From positions 4,898,001 through 4,962,000 of the forward strand of contig OZ253939.1 in assembly GCA_965267245.1 (NCBI GenBank): a stretch of 64,000 bases of DNA, written 5' to 3'. The position numbers and the translations under genes were made by a program. This stretch comes from JANSWY01 sp965267245 (lineage in GTDB: Bacteria; Bacteroidota; Bacteroidia; Cytophagales; Cyclobacteriaceae). The notes beneath the pieces were generated by a model. It did not search any database. It saw only the letters and a program-made list of their open reading frames with translations, and was not told the origin of the DNA. Each line of letters starts with the position of its first letter. The stretch's first letter is position 1. Shown piece after piece: positions 44,720 through 53,152 of this stretch.

Positions 44720-45499
44720 GTGAAAAATATTGCAATAATTATTAGTTTTTCCATGCTATTTGTAATGGGCTCTTTTAGTTCGGTTGGAATCAGAAACTAT
44801 CAGGTCAAAAGAGTCGTCATTGATGCAGGCCATGGAGGCAGGGATCCTGGGACCAGTGGAAACATGTCCAAAGAGAAAGATGTAGCACTTTCTATAGCAC
44901 TGGAATTAGGAAGGATCATCAATGAAAAATTACCTAATGTGGAGGTGATTTATACCAGAAAAGGAGATACTTACCCGACACTGGATGAGCGAGCAAATCT
45001 GGCCAATAAGAAAAATGCTGACCTGTTTATTAGTATTCACTGCAACTCTAATCCCAATACTAAAGTTTATGGAAGTGAAACCTATGTGATGGGTAACCAC
45101 GTATCTGATGATAATTTGAAAGTAGCACAAAGAGAAAATTCGGTGATTTTGAGAGAAGATAATTATGAAGAGACTTATGATGGATTTGATCCTAATTCTC
45201 CAGAATCCTACATTCTTTTTTCATTATACCAGAGCGCCTATCAGCAAAACAGTGTAAAACTTGCACAGAATATACAATATCAATTCAAAAATAGAGTCAA
45301 TAGAAGAAGTAGGGGAGTGAAATCTGCCGGGTTTCTGGTTTTATGGCGAACCACTATGCCAAGTGTACTGGTCGAAGTAGGGTTTTTGAGCAATTTGAAA
45401 GAAGAAAAAGAATTAAACGATAAATTAAATCAGGTGTATATTGCTTCAGGAATTTACCGAGCGTTTAGAGATTACAAAGAGGAGCTGGAAATTAACTGA
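44720..45499 (+). CDS. N-acetylmuramoyl-L-alanine amidase (Amidase_3)
   Basis: A 259-residue exported zinc amidase that cleaves the peptide from MurNAc in peptidoglycan. The signal peptide covers about residues 1-22. Zinc ligands are the His in VIDAGHGGRDPG, the Glu in SKEKDVALSIALELG and the His in FISIHCNSNP, and the catalytic Glu is in VLVEVGFLSN near the end. There is no LysM or AMIN domain. The start is GTG. It is followed 25 nt later by the MlaD-like gene; with lptD this makes an envelope-biogenesis cluster. Confidence 0.93.
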   Translation: MKNIAIIISFSMLFVMGSFSSVGIRNYQVKRVVIDAGHGGRDPGTSGNMSKEKDVALSIALELGRIINEKLPNVEVIYTRKGDTYPTLDERANLANKKNADLFISIHCNSNPNTKVYGSETYVMGNHVSDDNLKVAQRENSVILREDNYEETYDGFDPNSPESYILFSLYQSAYQQNSVKLAQNIQYQFKNRVNRRSRGVKSAGFLVLWRTTMPSVLVEVGFLSNLKEEKELNDKLNQVYIASGIYRAFRDYKEELEIN

Positions 45500-45524
45500 A
45501 CGAATAACTAACTAGACAAAAAAC

Positions 45525-46457
45525 GTGTCAAACGAATTTAAGGTCGGCCTCATGGCCATTGTAGCAGGTGTATTGTTATATTTTGGATTCAACTATCTGA
45601 AGGGCATTGACTTCTTTTCCAGTACTAACAAATACTACATCAAGTATGATCACATTTCTGGACTTACAGTCTCCAATAATGTCATTGTAAGTGGTCTTGC
45701 AGTTGGTAGAGTGAGTGACATACAATTGGATCAAAAAAATAATGAAATTGTCGTGCAAATTGATGTGAGTAACAATATTGTTGTTGGAAAAGGTGCAGTA
45801 GCCACCCTGGCAAATAGTGATTTTCTCGGAGGAAAGGCCATACAGTTAGATGTAGGAGACCTAACGAAACCGTTGGAATCAGGGGACACAATAAAGGCCA
45901 ATATCGATGACGAACTGCAGAAAATTTTAGCTAGTACTGGTTCTGTTGCGGAAGATTTAAGTGTCACCATCGGTGGAATCAATGAGATACTACGGGGTAT
46001 GCAAGGTAGTGGTGAAAAAATCAAAAGTGCCATTACTGAATTAGACAAAACACTTAGGTCCGTTAACAATCTAATCAACCGGAATTCAGCAAATCTGTCT
46101 TCTACCATTCTCGAGGTGAAAACAACCACTGTTGAATTGAGGAAGAGTGTGTCTCAGATTACTCCTATTTTGCAAAAAACTGATGGATTACTTGATAGTT
46201 TGCATCAAATTGATCTTGAAAGAACAATTCGGAACACAGATTCTCTTCTGGTGACATTGAACGAAACCGTAAAACAATTCAAAGAGAATGACGGTACACT
46301 TGGTAAATTAATGTCTGAAGACTCTTTATACGTGAATCTCAACCAGCTTCTTTTAGATCTGGATAAAACAATTAATCATTTCAATGAGTACCCTAAAGAC
46401 TTCCTTAAACCTCTGGGAAGAAAAAACAAGAAGCTGAAAGGCGTTAAAGAAGATTAA
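45525..46457 (+). CDS. MlaD/MCE-family lipid transport protein
   Basis: A 310-residue protein with one N-terminal membrane anchor (residues 5-25, VGLMAIVAGVLLYFGFNYL) and an MCE domain (about residues 36-115: YDHISGLTVSNNVIVSGLAV, SDFLGGKAIQLDVG). A long helical and coiled-coil tail rich in Thr, Leu and Ser follows. MCE proteins form hexameric rings that move phospholipids between membranes (Mla system). The ATPase and permease are not adjacent. Starts at GTG. Confidence 0.9.
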   Translation: MSNEFKVGLMAIVAGVLLYFGFNYLKGIDFFSSTNKYYIKYDHISGLTVSNNVIVSGLAVGRVSDIQLDQKNNEIVVQIDVSNNIVVGKGAVATLANSDFLGGKAIQLDVGDLTKPLESGDTIKANIDDELQKILASTGSVAEDLSVTIGGINEILRGMQGSGEKIKSAITELDKTLRSVNNLINRNSANLSSTILEVKTTTVELRKSVSQITPILQKTDGLLDSLHQIDLERTIRNTDSLLVTLNETVKQFKENDGTLGKLMSEDSLYVNLNQLLLDLDKTINHFNEYPKDFLKPLGRKNKKLKGVKED

Positions 46458-46462
46458 TCTGG

Positions 46463-46470
46463 TATTTTTG
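46463..46470 (+). promoter_or_regulatory. Probable promoter (-7 element) of the second carboxylase gene
   Basis: TATTTTTG matches TAnnTTTG, 35 nt before the ATG at 46505. It overlaps one arm of an inverted repeat: TTTTTGGG (46465-46472) and CCCAAAAA (46487-46494) with 14 nt between. No good -33 element is visible. Confidence 0.5.
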
Positions 46471-46494
46471 GGACTTCAAATAACAACCCAAAAA
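46465..46494. promoter_or_regulatory. Inverted repeat overlapping the -7 box
   Basis: The arms TTTTTGGG and CCCAAAAA are exact reverse complements, 8 bp, spaced by 14 nt. The left arm contains the end of the -7 element. It may be an operator or a 5'-mRNA hairpin. It could also be chance in AT-rich DNA. Confidence 0.35.
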
Positions 46495-46504
46495 ATCGAA
46501 TAGT

Positions 46505-48133
46505 ATGGATCTGGAATTCAATAAAAACGAAGATTCTAACAAACAACTTGTTTTTCAACTCACCAAAAAATTAGAAGCCGTTCATTTAGGTGGAGGTCAA
46601 AAAAAAATTGACTCTCATCATAAAAAGGGAAAGCTTACAGCAAGAGAAAGAATAGCCTTCTTAAAAGACGAAAACGCTGAAATGCTAGAAGTCGGTGCGT
46701 TCGCTGGAGACGGTATGTATGAAGATGTCGGTGGATGCCCCTCCGGAGGAGTTGTGGTTGTTATTACCTATGTAAAAGGAAGACAATGTATTGTTGTTGC
46801 CAATGATGCTACTGTTAAAGCTGGTGCGTGGTTCCCTATTACAGCAAAGAAAAATTTAAGAGCTCAGGAAATTGCGATAGAAAACAGGCTTCCTATCATT
46901 TACCTGGTAGACAGTGCAGGTGTTTTCTTGCCAATGCAAAATGAGATTTTCCCGGATAAGGAGCATTTTGGTCGTCAATTCAGGAACAATGCAGTAATGT
47001 CATCAATGGGGATTATCCAGATTGCGGCAATTATGGGAAGTTGCGTAGCAGGAGGAGCCTATCTTCCAATAATGTCTGATGAAGCAATGATTGTTGACAA
47101 AACTGGTTCAATATTCTTAGCGGGTAGTTACCTGGTAAAGGCTGCTATTGGTGAAGACATTGACAATGAAACTTTAGGTGGAGCAACTACCCATTGTGAA
47201 ATTTCAGGAGTTACTGATAATAAATATGATTCAGATGAAGATTGTTTGGATGCAATCAAGAATATATTTGATAAGGTAGGTGAATTTGACAAAGCAGGTT
47301 TTGATAGAGCAGAACCAATCTTACCCAAAAGAGGCCAAAATGAAATCTATGGTTTGTTTCCATCTGACCGGACGAAACCATATGACATGAGAAAGATTAT
47401 CGAGTGTCTTGTGGATAACTCAGAATTTGATGAATACAAGGATAAATATGGCCAAACTATTTTGTGTGGAACAGCCCGAATAGATGGATGGGCTGTTGGT
47501 ATTGTCGCCAATCAGAGACAGATTGTGAAATCCAAGAAAGGTGAAATGCAAATGGGGGGCGTAATTTATTCTGATTCCGCTGATAAAGCTGCTCGTTTTA
47601 TTATGAATTGCAACCAAAGAAAAATCCCATTAATTTTTCTTCAGGATGTCAGTGGATTTATGGTAGGAAGCAGAGCCGAACATGGTGGTATCATAAAGGA
47701 TGGAGCGAAAATGGTGAATGCAATGGCCAATTCTGTTGTTCCGAAGTTTACTTTCGTTTTGGGGAACTCATATGGAGCTGGTAATTACGCGATGTGCGGA
47801 AAGGCATACGATCCAAGACTCATTTTTGCATGGCCCACTTCACAAATAGCTGTAATGAGTGGTGCATCTGCAGCCAAAACATTACTTCAAATTAAGGTGT
47901 CTACCTTAAAAGCTCAGGGAAAAGAAATTTCCAAAGAGGAAGAAGAAAAGCATTTGAAAGAGATCACTGATAAATACAACAGTGAACTAAGCCCATATTA
48001 TGCAGCAAGCAGATTATGGGTAGATGGTGTAATTGTTCCAACTGATACCAGAAAGGTGGTATCGATGGGGATTGAAGCGGCTAACCATGCACCTCTAGAA
48101 AAACAATTCAATGTTGGTGTTATTCAAACTTGA
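46505..48133 (+). CDS. Acyl-CoA carboxylase beta subunit, methylcrotonyl-CoA type
   Basis: A 542-residue carboxyltransferase, clearly different from the propionyl-type subunit at 20455. The stretch LVDSAGVFLPMQNEIFPDKE, then HFGRQFRNNAVMSSMGI, then MGSCVAGGAYLPIMSDEAMI and GGATTHCEISGVTDNKYDSD, is typical of 3-methylcrotonyl-CoA carboxylase beta (leucine breakdown). The C-terminal half has QDVSGFMVGSRAEHGGIIKD and NSYGAGNYAMCGKAYDPR. No biotin-carrying alpha subunit is adjacent. Substrate assignment is by resemblance. Confidence 0.9.
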   Translation: MDLEFNKNEDSNKQLVFQLTKKLEAVHLGGGQKKIDSHHKKGKLTARERIAFLKDENAEMLEVGAFAGDGMYEDVGGCPSGGVVVVITYVKGRQCIVVANDATVKAGAWFPITAKKNLRAQEIAIENRLPIIYLVDSAGVFLPMQNEIFPDKEHFGRQFRNNAVMSSMGIIQIAAIMGSCVAGGAYLPIMSDEAMIVDKTGSIFLAGSYLVKAAIGEDIDNETLGGATTHCEISGVTDNKYDSDEDCLDAIKNIFDKVGEFDKAGFDRAEPILPKRGQNEIYGLFPSDRTKPYDMRKIIECLVDNSEFDEYKDKYGQTILCGTARIDGWAVGIVANQRQIVKSKKGEMQMGGVIYSDSADKAARFIMNCNQRKIPLIFLQDVSGFMVGSRAEHGGIIKDGAKMVNAMANSVVPKFTFVLGNSYGAGNYAMCGKAYDPRLIFAWPTSQIAVMSGASAAKTLLQIKVSTLKAQGKEISKEEEEKHLKEITDKYNSELSPYYAASRLWVDGVIVPTDTRKVVSMGIEAANHAPLEKQFNVGVIQT

Positions 48134-48149
48134 TCTTTAATTTAGTTGT

Positions 48150-48998
48150 ATGGAGGACAGGGAGCTGAAAGCATTAATTTCATTACTAGATGATGAAGAT
48201 CATGAAGTGGCAAACATGGTGGAACAGAAAATTATTTCCATTGGCACTTCAATAATTCCAGTACTTGAGCAGGAGTGGGAAACAAATTTCAACCCCGACC
48301 TGCAAAGACGGATTGAGGATCTAATTCATACCCTACAGTTTGATCTGCTAAGAGAAAGACTAGAAGAGTGGAAAGAAAAAAGAAGTGATAATTTGATGGA
48401 AGGGATGTGGCTGATTGCTACTTACCTGTATCCCGATCTGGAACTGGAAGAACTCAATAAAGACTTTGAGCAAATCTACTATGAAGTATGGCCTGAGTTT
48501 AAGGAAGATCTAAACCCATATGATTATGTAAGGATCCTAAACAGTGTAATATTTGATAAACTAAAATTTAGAGCAAATACCAAAAATTTCCATTCACCCA
48601 GTAATTCAATGATAAACATCGTCTTACAATCCAAAAAAGGTAATCCAATTACCCTTTGTGTGGTGTATATGCTGATTGCTCAAAAGCTGGATCTTCCCAT
48701 TTTTGGTGTAAATCTTCCAAATCTTTTTATTCTGACCTATAAGACTGAGGATACTCAGTTCTATATCAATGTGTTTAATAAAGGTCTTGTTTTTTCAACT
48801 GAAGATATTGATAATTACATCGAGCATCTTGGCATTCCCAAGCAAGATTTATTTTATCAACCCTGCAATAACCTGGACATCATTTTGAGGACACTCAGGA
48901 ACCTGATTGTTTCATTTGAGAAATTGGGAGAATATTCCAAGTCAGATGAAGTAAAAATGGTACTTAAATCACTGGAGGACACTCCTCCTAGCTTTTAA
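48150..48998 (+). CDS. SirB1-like transglutaminase-fold protein
   Basis: A 282-residue protein of the SirB1/TPR_9 family. The N-terminal 60 residues are helical and HEAT-like (EVANMVEQKIISIGTSIIPV). The transglutaminase-like core holds SNSMINIVLQSKKGNPITLC and VYMLIAQKLDLPIFGVNLP, the family signature. The Cys in PITLC stands where many homologues have Ser. Biochemical function of the family is not settled. Its 3' end overlaps the convergent thioredoxin-like gene by 11 nt. Confidence 0.82.
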   Translation: MEDRELKALISLLDDEDHEVANMVEQKIISIGTSIIPVLEQEWETNFNPDLQRRIEDLIHTLQFDLLRERLEEWKEKRSDNLMEGMWLIATYLYPDLELEELNKDFEQIYYEVWPEFKEDLNPYDYVRILNSVIFDKLKFRANTKNFHSPSNSMINIVLQSKKGNPITLCVVYMLIAQKLDLPIFGVNLPNLFILTYKTEDTQFYINVFNKGLVFSTEDIDNYIEHLGIPKQDLFYQPCNNLDIILRTLRNLIVSFEKLGEYSKSDEVKMVLKSLEDTPPSF

Positions 48999-49560
48999 TA
49001 CGGCACCCAAGAGGCTCATTTGATTTTGTGGCTCGTCCATTTAGGATATTTTCGATGGCATCCTCCAATAATTGACTATTGACATCTGTAGCCACATGTG
49101 GGTTATCATCTATCGCACCTTTGTAAAGGATGGAGTAGCCATTTTCTTTCGATGGACTTAAAACATAAGCTGTAGGAGTTTTTTCTGCCCCAAGTAGATC
49201 TGCCAATATCCTGGATTTATCGCTCAAATACGGGAACGGATAATTTACAGCTCTCAAGGCCATTTGTTTTTCACTGTCAGCTTTCCAGATTTTCGAGTCA
49301 TTGGGGTTTACCAATATAAAACCTACTCCCTTTGAATTGAATTTCTCATACAAAGCCAGGATACGGTCCTCATAAAGCTTCGCATAGGGGCAGTGGTCAC
49401 TGGTAAAAATGATAACTTGGAGGTTATTGCCGTTAAAATCAGGAACTGCCATCTCACTATTGGATTTGGTATCTAGCAATTTGACGGCATTCTGAGCATA
49501 GGAGCCCGAAATTGAAAAGCAAATCATTAAAATAAATATGATTAACCTGAAGCCATTCAT
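48988..49560 (-). CDS. Exported thioredoxin/peroxiredoxin-like protein
   Basis: A 190-residue protein with a signal peptide (residues 1-22, ending SGSYAQ) and a thioredoxin fold. The active-site region is IIFTSDHCPYAKLYEDRI, with a single cysteine followed by PYA where thioredoxins have CxxC. KTPTAYVLSP supplies the cis-proline. A second cysteine lies near the C-terminus (PLGCRIKS) and might act as resolving residue. It resembles AhpC/TSA-type periplasmic proteins. It overlaps the next gene on this strand (4 nt), so the two are probably cotranscribed. Confidence 0.82.
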   Translation of the reverse strand: MNGFRLIIFILMICFSISGSYAQNAVKLLDTKSNSEMAVPDFNGNNLQVIIFTSDHCPYAKLYEDRILALYEKFNSKGVGFILVNPNDSKIWKADSEKQMALRAVNYPFPYLSDKSRILADLLGAEKTPTAYVLSPSKENGYSILYKGAIDDNPHVATDVNSQLLEDAIENILNGRATKSNEPLGCRIKS

Positions 49561-50177
49561 ATATTGAAGGTAAACAAAAATTCATTGTAGCGCCTAATAG
49601 CCAGATGATATTCTTCTTTCGAGTCAGTAAGAATTGTACCTTTTGCATTGGTAAAACCTGGCTCTAAACTAACGAACAGATTTTTTCGGAAATCAAGGCT
49701 TTTTCTACCATGTATTTTGTAAAGTGTTTCTTTGGCACTCCAGATCAAACTAATAGCCTCAAGGTTATCCTGATGATGAATTTCTGTTTCATTGAGGAAT
49801 TTGTGTTTGATTCGGTCAATTTTATCTCTTGGCTGTTCAATGTCAATCCCGGCAGGAGCAGATAAATTAATTAATCCAATTGCTGCAGGAGGAGAGTGAG
49901 ATATTGATATGAAGGCATTGTCTTTTAAAAGATGGGGTTTCCCAAACTCATCCTTATAGATACCCTCATAAGGAAGATTACAATGTGTGCAAAGTTCTCT
50001 AATAAGAAGTCTGGTGGTGATAAATTCCACAATTCTCTTTGGATGAGCCTTTGTTAGATCAACTTTTTCGTGATTGATTTCTTCAAGCAAGTGCTCTAAT
50101 TCACTCAATGGTTCAGACATATCCCATATTGCATATGCTATTTTATCATTTACGTGCGTTATTTGGGATAAGGGCAT
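49557..50177 (-). CDS. 4'-phosphopantetheinyl transferase superfamily protein
   Basis: A 206-residue Sfp/AcpT-type transferase, which attaches the phosphopantetheine arm of CoA to carrier proteins. The metal- and CoA-binding motifs are seen: ISISHSPPAAIGLI, GIDIEQPRDKI (Asp and Glu ligands) and IWSAKETLYKIHGRKSLDF (Glu and Lys). The target carrier protein is not evident here. It overlaps the thioredoxin-like gene by 4 nt and is divergent from the WD40 gene. Confidence 0.9.
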   Translation of the reverse strand: MPLSQITHVNDKIAYAIWDMSEPLSELEHLLEEINHEKVDLTKAHPKRIVEFITTRLLIRELCTHCNLPYEGIYKDEFGKPHLLKDNAFISISHSPPAAIGLINLSAPAGIDIEQPRDKIDRIKHKFLNETEIHHQDNLEAISLIWSAKETLYKIHGRKSLDFRKNLFVSLEPGFTNAKGTILTDSKEEYHLAIRRYNEFLFTFNI

Positions 50178-50244
50178 AAGAATTATGACTAAAATTCACT
50201 GATTCGGTGCAATTGTAATAATTTTACCCTGAAATGTGAGGTAT

Positions 50245-51159
50245 ATGAGTAAAGTTGTGGTCAATAAGCTACATACATTATCGGGTCATAGTGATTGTAT
50301 CTATGCACTTGCCCCTATTGACTCCAGACATTTCATGTCGTCGGGTTCAGATGGTATGGTAGTAATTTGGGACCTTCATAATCCGGAGGAAGGTAGATTA
50401 ATTGCTAAAATCCCAACTTCTGTCTACTGTCTTGCGTACGATAAAAATAACCACCAGGCAGTAATCGGTCAAAATCACGAGGGTATTCATATCATTGACG
50501 TTACAGCACGAAAAGAAATTAATTCATTAAAACTTACTGAAACCTACCTTTTTGACATACAAATTGTGGGTGATATTATCCTTGTTGCTTCAGGAGAAGG
50601 AACAGTTTTTGTGATCGATAAGGATAGGAATGTTATACTAAAAAAATTGAAGTTTACTGAAAAAAGCGCAAGAAGTATTTCAGTTAGCAGTTCCAATAAC
50701 GAATTTGCAGTAGGTTATAGTGATAATAAAATCAGAGTATTTGATTTGGAAAACTATAAATTGAAACGAACGATTGACGCTCATAAGAACTCTGTTTTTA
50801 CAGTGAAGTACTCTCCGGATGAGCAATTCCTATTGAGTGGTTCGAGGGATGCCCACTTGAATGTTTGGGAAGTATCTGAGGATTACAGTCTTAAAGAGTC
50901 TATTGTAGCACATATGTATGCCATTAATAATTTGGATTTTAGTCCAAATGGAAAACATTTCGTAACTTGTAGCATGGATAAGTCTATAAAAGTCTGGGAT
51001 GCCGAGAGCCTCCGACTTTTAAAGGTTATTGACAAAGCCCGACATGCCGGGCACGGTACTTCAGTCAATAAGTTATATTGGTCCAACCACCAGAATCAGC
51101 TGATTTCCTGCAGCGATGATAGAACAATATCAATTTGGGACTTAAATTTTACTAATTAA
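50245..51159 (+). CDS. WD40-repeat protein
   Basis: A 304-residue protein made almost entirely of WD40 repeats, about seven blades, a complete propeller. Typical blade ends are SSGSDGMVVIWDL, LSGSRDAHLNVWEV, TCSMDKSIKVWDA and SCSDDRTISIWDL. There is no signal peptide, so it is cytoplasmic, probably a scaffold. A GTG at 50236 is in frame, but the ATG at 50245 is more likely. The DivIVA-domain gene begins 2 nt after its stop, so a shared role is possible. Confidence 0.88.
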   Translation: MSKVVVNKLHTLSGHSDCIYALAPIDSRHFMSSGSDGMVVIWDLHNPEEGRLIAKIPTSVYCLAYDKNNHQAVIGQNHEGIHIIDVTARKEINSLKLTETYLFDIQIVGDIILVASGEGTVFVIDKDRNVILKKLKFTEKSARSISVSSSNNEFAVGYSDNKIRVFDLENYKLKRTIDAHKNSVFTVKYSPDEQFLLSGSRDAHLNVWEVSEDYSLKESIVAHMYAINNLDFSPNGKHFVTCSMDKSIKVWDAESLRLLKVIDKARHAGHGTSVNKLYWSNHQNQLISCSDDRTISIWDLNFTN

Positions 51160-51161
51160 TT

Positions 51162-51905
51162 ATGAAGATCACGCCATTAGAAATTAGGCAAAAAGCATTC
51201 GAGAAGAAATTAAGAGGGTATGATAAAGATGAGGTTAATGCTTTTCTGCTTTCGCTATCCAATGAATGGGAACGTCTTCTTGACGAAACGAAGGAATTAA
51301 GGATTAAGCTGGAGCAATCCGAGAAGGAGGTGGAAAAATTGAGGGAAGTAGAAAGTTCTCTCTTTAAAACATTAAAGACTGCTGAGGACACTGGTGCAAA
51401 CCTTGTTGACCAGGCAACAAAAGCTGCAGAACTCCATATGAAAGAGACACAAATGGCCTCTGAAGCACTTATGAGTGAATCAAAGTCAAAGGCACGAGCT
51501 GTCATTGAAAAAGCGGAAGCGGATGCGAAAGCAATCATGGAAGAGATGCAGGATGCAGTCAAAGACCTGGAGCAGAATTATAGGATTATTGAGAATAACA
51601 GAGATAATCTTGTTACTGAGCTAAGAAACTTATCTTCCGATATTATCGAGAGAATAGAAAGGACGGATAAGCAAAAAAGCAATTTCAAACTAGTAGATCA
51701 CTTACAAAAGGTTAAAGATCTGGTAAGAGAATCCAGAGATCGGGTAGAGGGTGATTCAAAACCAGAACTACCCAGAAAGGTCGAAAAAACAAAAGTTACT
51801 AAAACAGTAGCCACCAGTGATTATGTGAAGCAAAAAGTGGCTGCTAAAAACCAAAAAACTAAGTCAAAGGACGATTCTGTTTCCTTTTTTGATGAGCTGG
51901 AATAA
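51162..51905 (+). CDS. DivIVA-domain protein
   Basis: A 247-residue protein with the DivIVA N-terminal lipid-binding signature (ITPLEIRQKAFEKKLRGYDK, then EVNAFLLSLSNEWERLL) and a long coiled coil from about residue 35 to 190, then a charged, Lys/Thr-rich tail ending SFFDELE. DivIVA proteins recognise curved membrane in Gram-positive bacteria and recruit polar or division proteins. A role here is unproven. It is coupled to WD40 upstream and folB downstream (1-nt overlap). Confidence 0.88.
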   Translation: MKITPLEIRQKAFEKKLRGYDKDEVNAFLLSLSNEWERLLDETKELRIKLEQSEKEVEKLREVESSLFKTLKTAEDTGANLVDQATKAAELHMKETQMASEALMSESKSKARAVIEKAEADAKAIMEEMQDAVKDLEQNYRIIENNRDNLVTELRNLSSDIIERIERTDKQKSNFKLVDHLQKVKDLVRESRDRVEGDSKPELPRKVEKTKVTKTVATSDYVKQKVAAKNQKTKSKDDSVSFFDELE

Positions 51906-52255
51906 TGGGTAAGATTCTGCTGGAAGGCATGGAGTTCTTTTCTCACCATGGGTACTATGATGAGGAAAGAAAAATTGGGAATAAGTATTCAGTAGACCTG
52001 GAAGTCACCCTAAATTTTGAAGCTGCTGCTGATAGCGATCAACTGAATAAGACCGCTAACTACGAGACGCTTTACGCTATTACTGCTAAGGTGATGAATG
52101 AAACTTCACACTTATTGGAACATATTGCCAATAATATCATTGTGAGCATCAAAAATGAGTTTAGTGAAATAGAAAAGGTGAAAGTGAAGGTGAGTAAATA
52201 CAATCCTCCTATAAAAGGATTGTGCAAAGCTGCTTCAGTTATACTTGAGAAATAA
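51905..52255 (+). CDS. folB: Dihydroneopterin aldolase
   Basis: A 116-residue FolB of normal length. Motifs are LEGMEFFSHHGYYDEERKIG at the start, ANYETLYAITAKVM, SHLLEHIANNI with the conserved Glu, and VKVSKYNPPIKG near the end. It converts dihydroneopterin to hydroxymethyl-dihydropterin in folate synthesis; folD, another folate gene, is 5 kb downstream. The ATG overlaps the DivIVA stop, and the stop is 2 nt from the convergent IscA-like gene. Confidence 0.94.
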   Translation: MGKILLEGMEFFSHHGYYDEERKIGNKYSVDLEVTLNFEAAADSDQLNKTANYETLYAITAKVMNETSHLLEHIANNIIVSIKNEFSEIEKVKVKVSKYNPPIKGLCKAASVILEK

Positions 52256-52257
52256 GA

Positions 52258-52563
52258 TTATTTGGCTTGCAAGTCAGGATTGTTAAAGGTAAATCCTCTG
52301 GCATCTGCCCCCTCATAGAAATCCACTTCAAGCCCCATTAAGAACATTACTTCTTTTTTGCTCACAAAAACGTTGATTTCTTTTATTTGATAGGATATGT
52401 CATCATCTTTTGGCTTGTCAAAGCCTAATATGTAATTTACACCGGCGCAACCTCTTCCTCCCTTCACACCAATACGCAAACCATAACCAGATGGAATATT
52501 TTTGTTTGTGATAATGTTAGTAATCTCTTCGATTGCTGAATCTGTGATATTTACCGGTTGCAT
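52258..52563 (-). CDS. IscA/HesB-like protein lacking the C-terminal Cys-Gly-Cys
   Basis: A 101-residue A-type Fe-S carrier homologue: VNITDSAIEEITNII, GYGLRIGVKGGRGCAGVNY with the first conserved cysteine, LMGLEVDFYEGADARGFTFN. The usual CxC near the C-terminus, needed for cluster or iron binding, is missing: the protein ends NNPDLQAK. So only one of three cysteine ligands remains. I place the start at the ATG at 52563; an in-frame TTG at 52584 belongs to a promoter -7 box. Confidence 0.85.
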   Translation of the reverse strand: MQPVNITDSAIEEITNIITNKNIPSGYGLRIGVKGGRGCAGVNYILGFDKPKDDDISYQIKEINVFVSKKEVMFLMGLEVDFYEGADARGFTFNNPDLQAK

Positions 52564-52581
52564 AAATTGTTTTTTGGCAGT

Positions 52582-52589
52582 CAAATTTA
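52582..52589 (-). promoter_or_regulatory. Promoter (-7 element) of the IscA-like gene
   Basis: On the minus strand the sequence reads TAAATTTG, a full TAnnTTTG match, with the predicted start site about 10-12 nt before the ATG at 52563. It lies 2 nt from the plus-strand -7 box of the divergent gene. Confidence 0.55.
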
Positions 52590-52591
52590 TT

Positions 52592-52599
52592 TATTTTTG
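52592..52599 (+). promoter_or_regulatory. Promoter (-7 element) of the DUF1232 gene pair
   Basis: TATTTTTG matches TAnnTTTG. It is 31 nt before the ATG at 52631. The box is side by side with the opposing -7 box at 52582-52589, so the two promoters share DNA. Confidence 0.55.
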
Positions 52600-52630
52600 A
52601 AACGTTTAATAACTACTTATAATTCAATTC

Positions 52631-53152
52631 ATGGAGATACTTATTGAGTTACTCAAAATTTCTATTCCAGCAGTGATTGTGGCCTATACACTTTATTTAA
52701 CAGTGAAGGCTTTTACAGCAAAAGAACTGGACAAAGTAAAAGTAGAAGCTTATAATAGAAGTAAGGATACGGTATTGCCGATCAGACTTCAGGCTTACGA
52801 ACGCATTTGCTTATTTCTGGAAAGAATTTCACCTACTAACCTGATACCCAGACTCAATGCACCAAACCTGACCTCTAAAGAGTTACAGACATTGTTGTTA
52901 AGGGACATACGTGAAGAATTCAGTCATAATCTTTCACAGCAACTCTATATGTCAAATGAATCATGGAATGCTGTAAAAATGGCAATGGAACAAACCATTA
53001 GTTTGATCAATGAGTCAGCCGGAGAACTAGAGGGAGAGGCTACCAATATGGATCTTGTGAAAAGAATTTTTGATAAAATCATGCAGGTAGAACAAAATGC
53101 TATAGATATAGCGTTAACTACTGTAAAGGATGAAATTAGAGCAATATTTTAA
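52631..53152 (+). CDS. Conserved hypothetical protein with N-terminal membrane helix
   Basis: A 173-residue protein with one hydrophobic segment near the start (ISIPAVIVAYTLYLTV, residues 10-25) and an otherwise helical, charged body. It has RLQAYERICLFLERISPTNL and LLRDIREEFSHNLSQQLYMS. I recognise it as a type of uncharacterised Bacteroidota protein but know no function. Its stop directly precedes the start of the DUF1232 gene, so the two probably act together at the membrane. Confidence 0.7.
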   Translation: MEILIELLKISIPAVIVAYTLYLTVKAFTAKELDKVKVEAYNRSKDTVLPIRLQAYERICLFLERISPTNLIPRLNAPNLTSKELQTLLLRDIREEFSHNLSQQLYMSNESWNAVKMAMEQTISLINESAGELEGEATNMDLVKRIFDKIMQVEQNAIDIALTTVKDEIRAIF

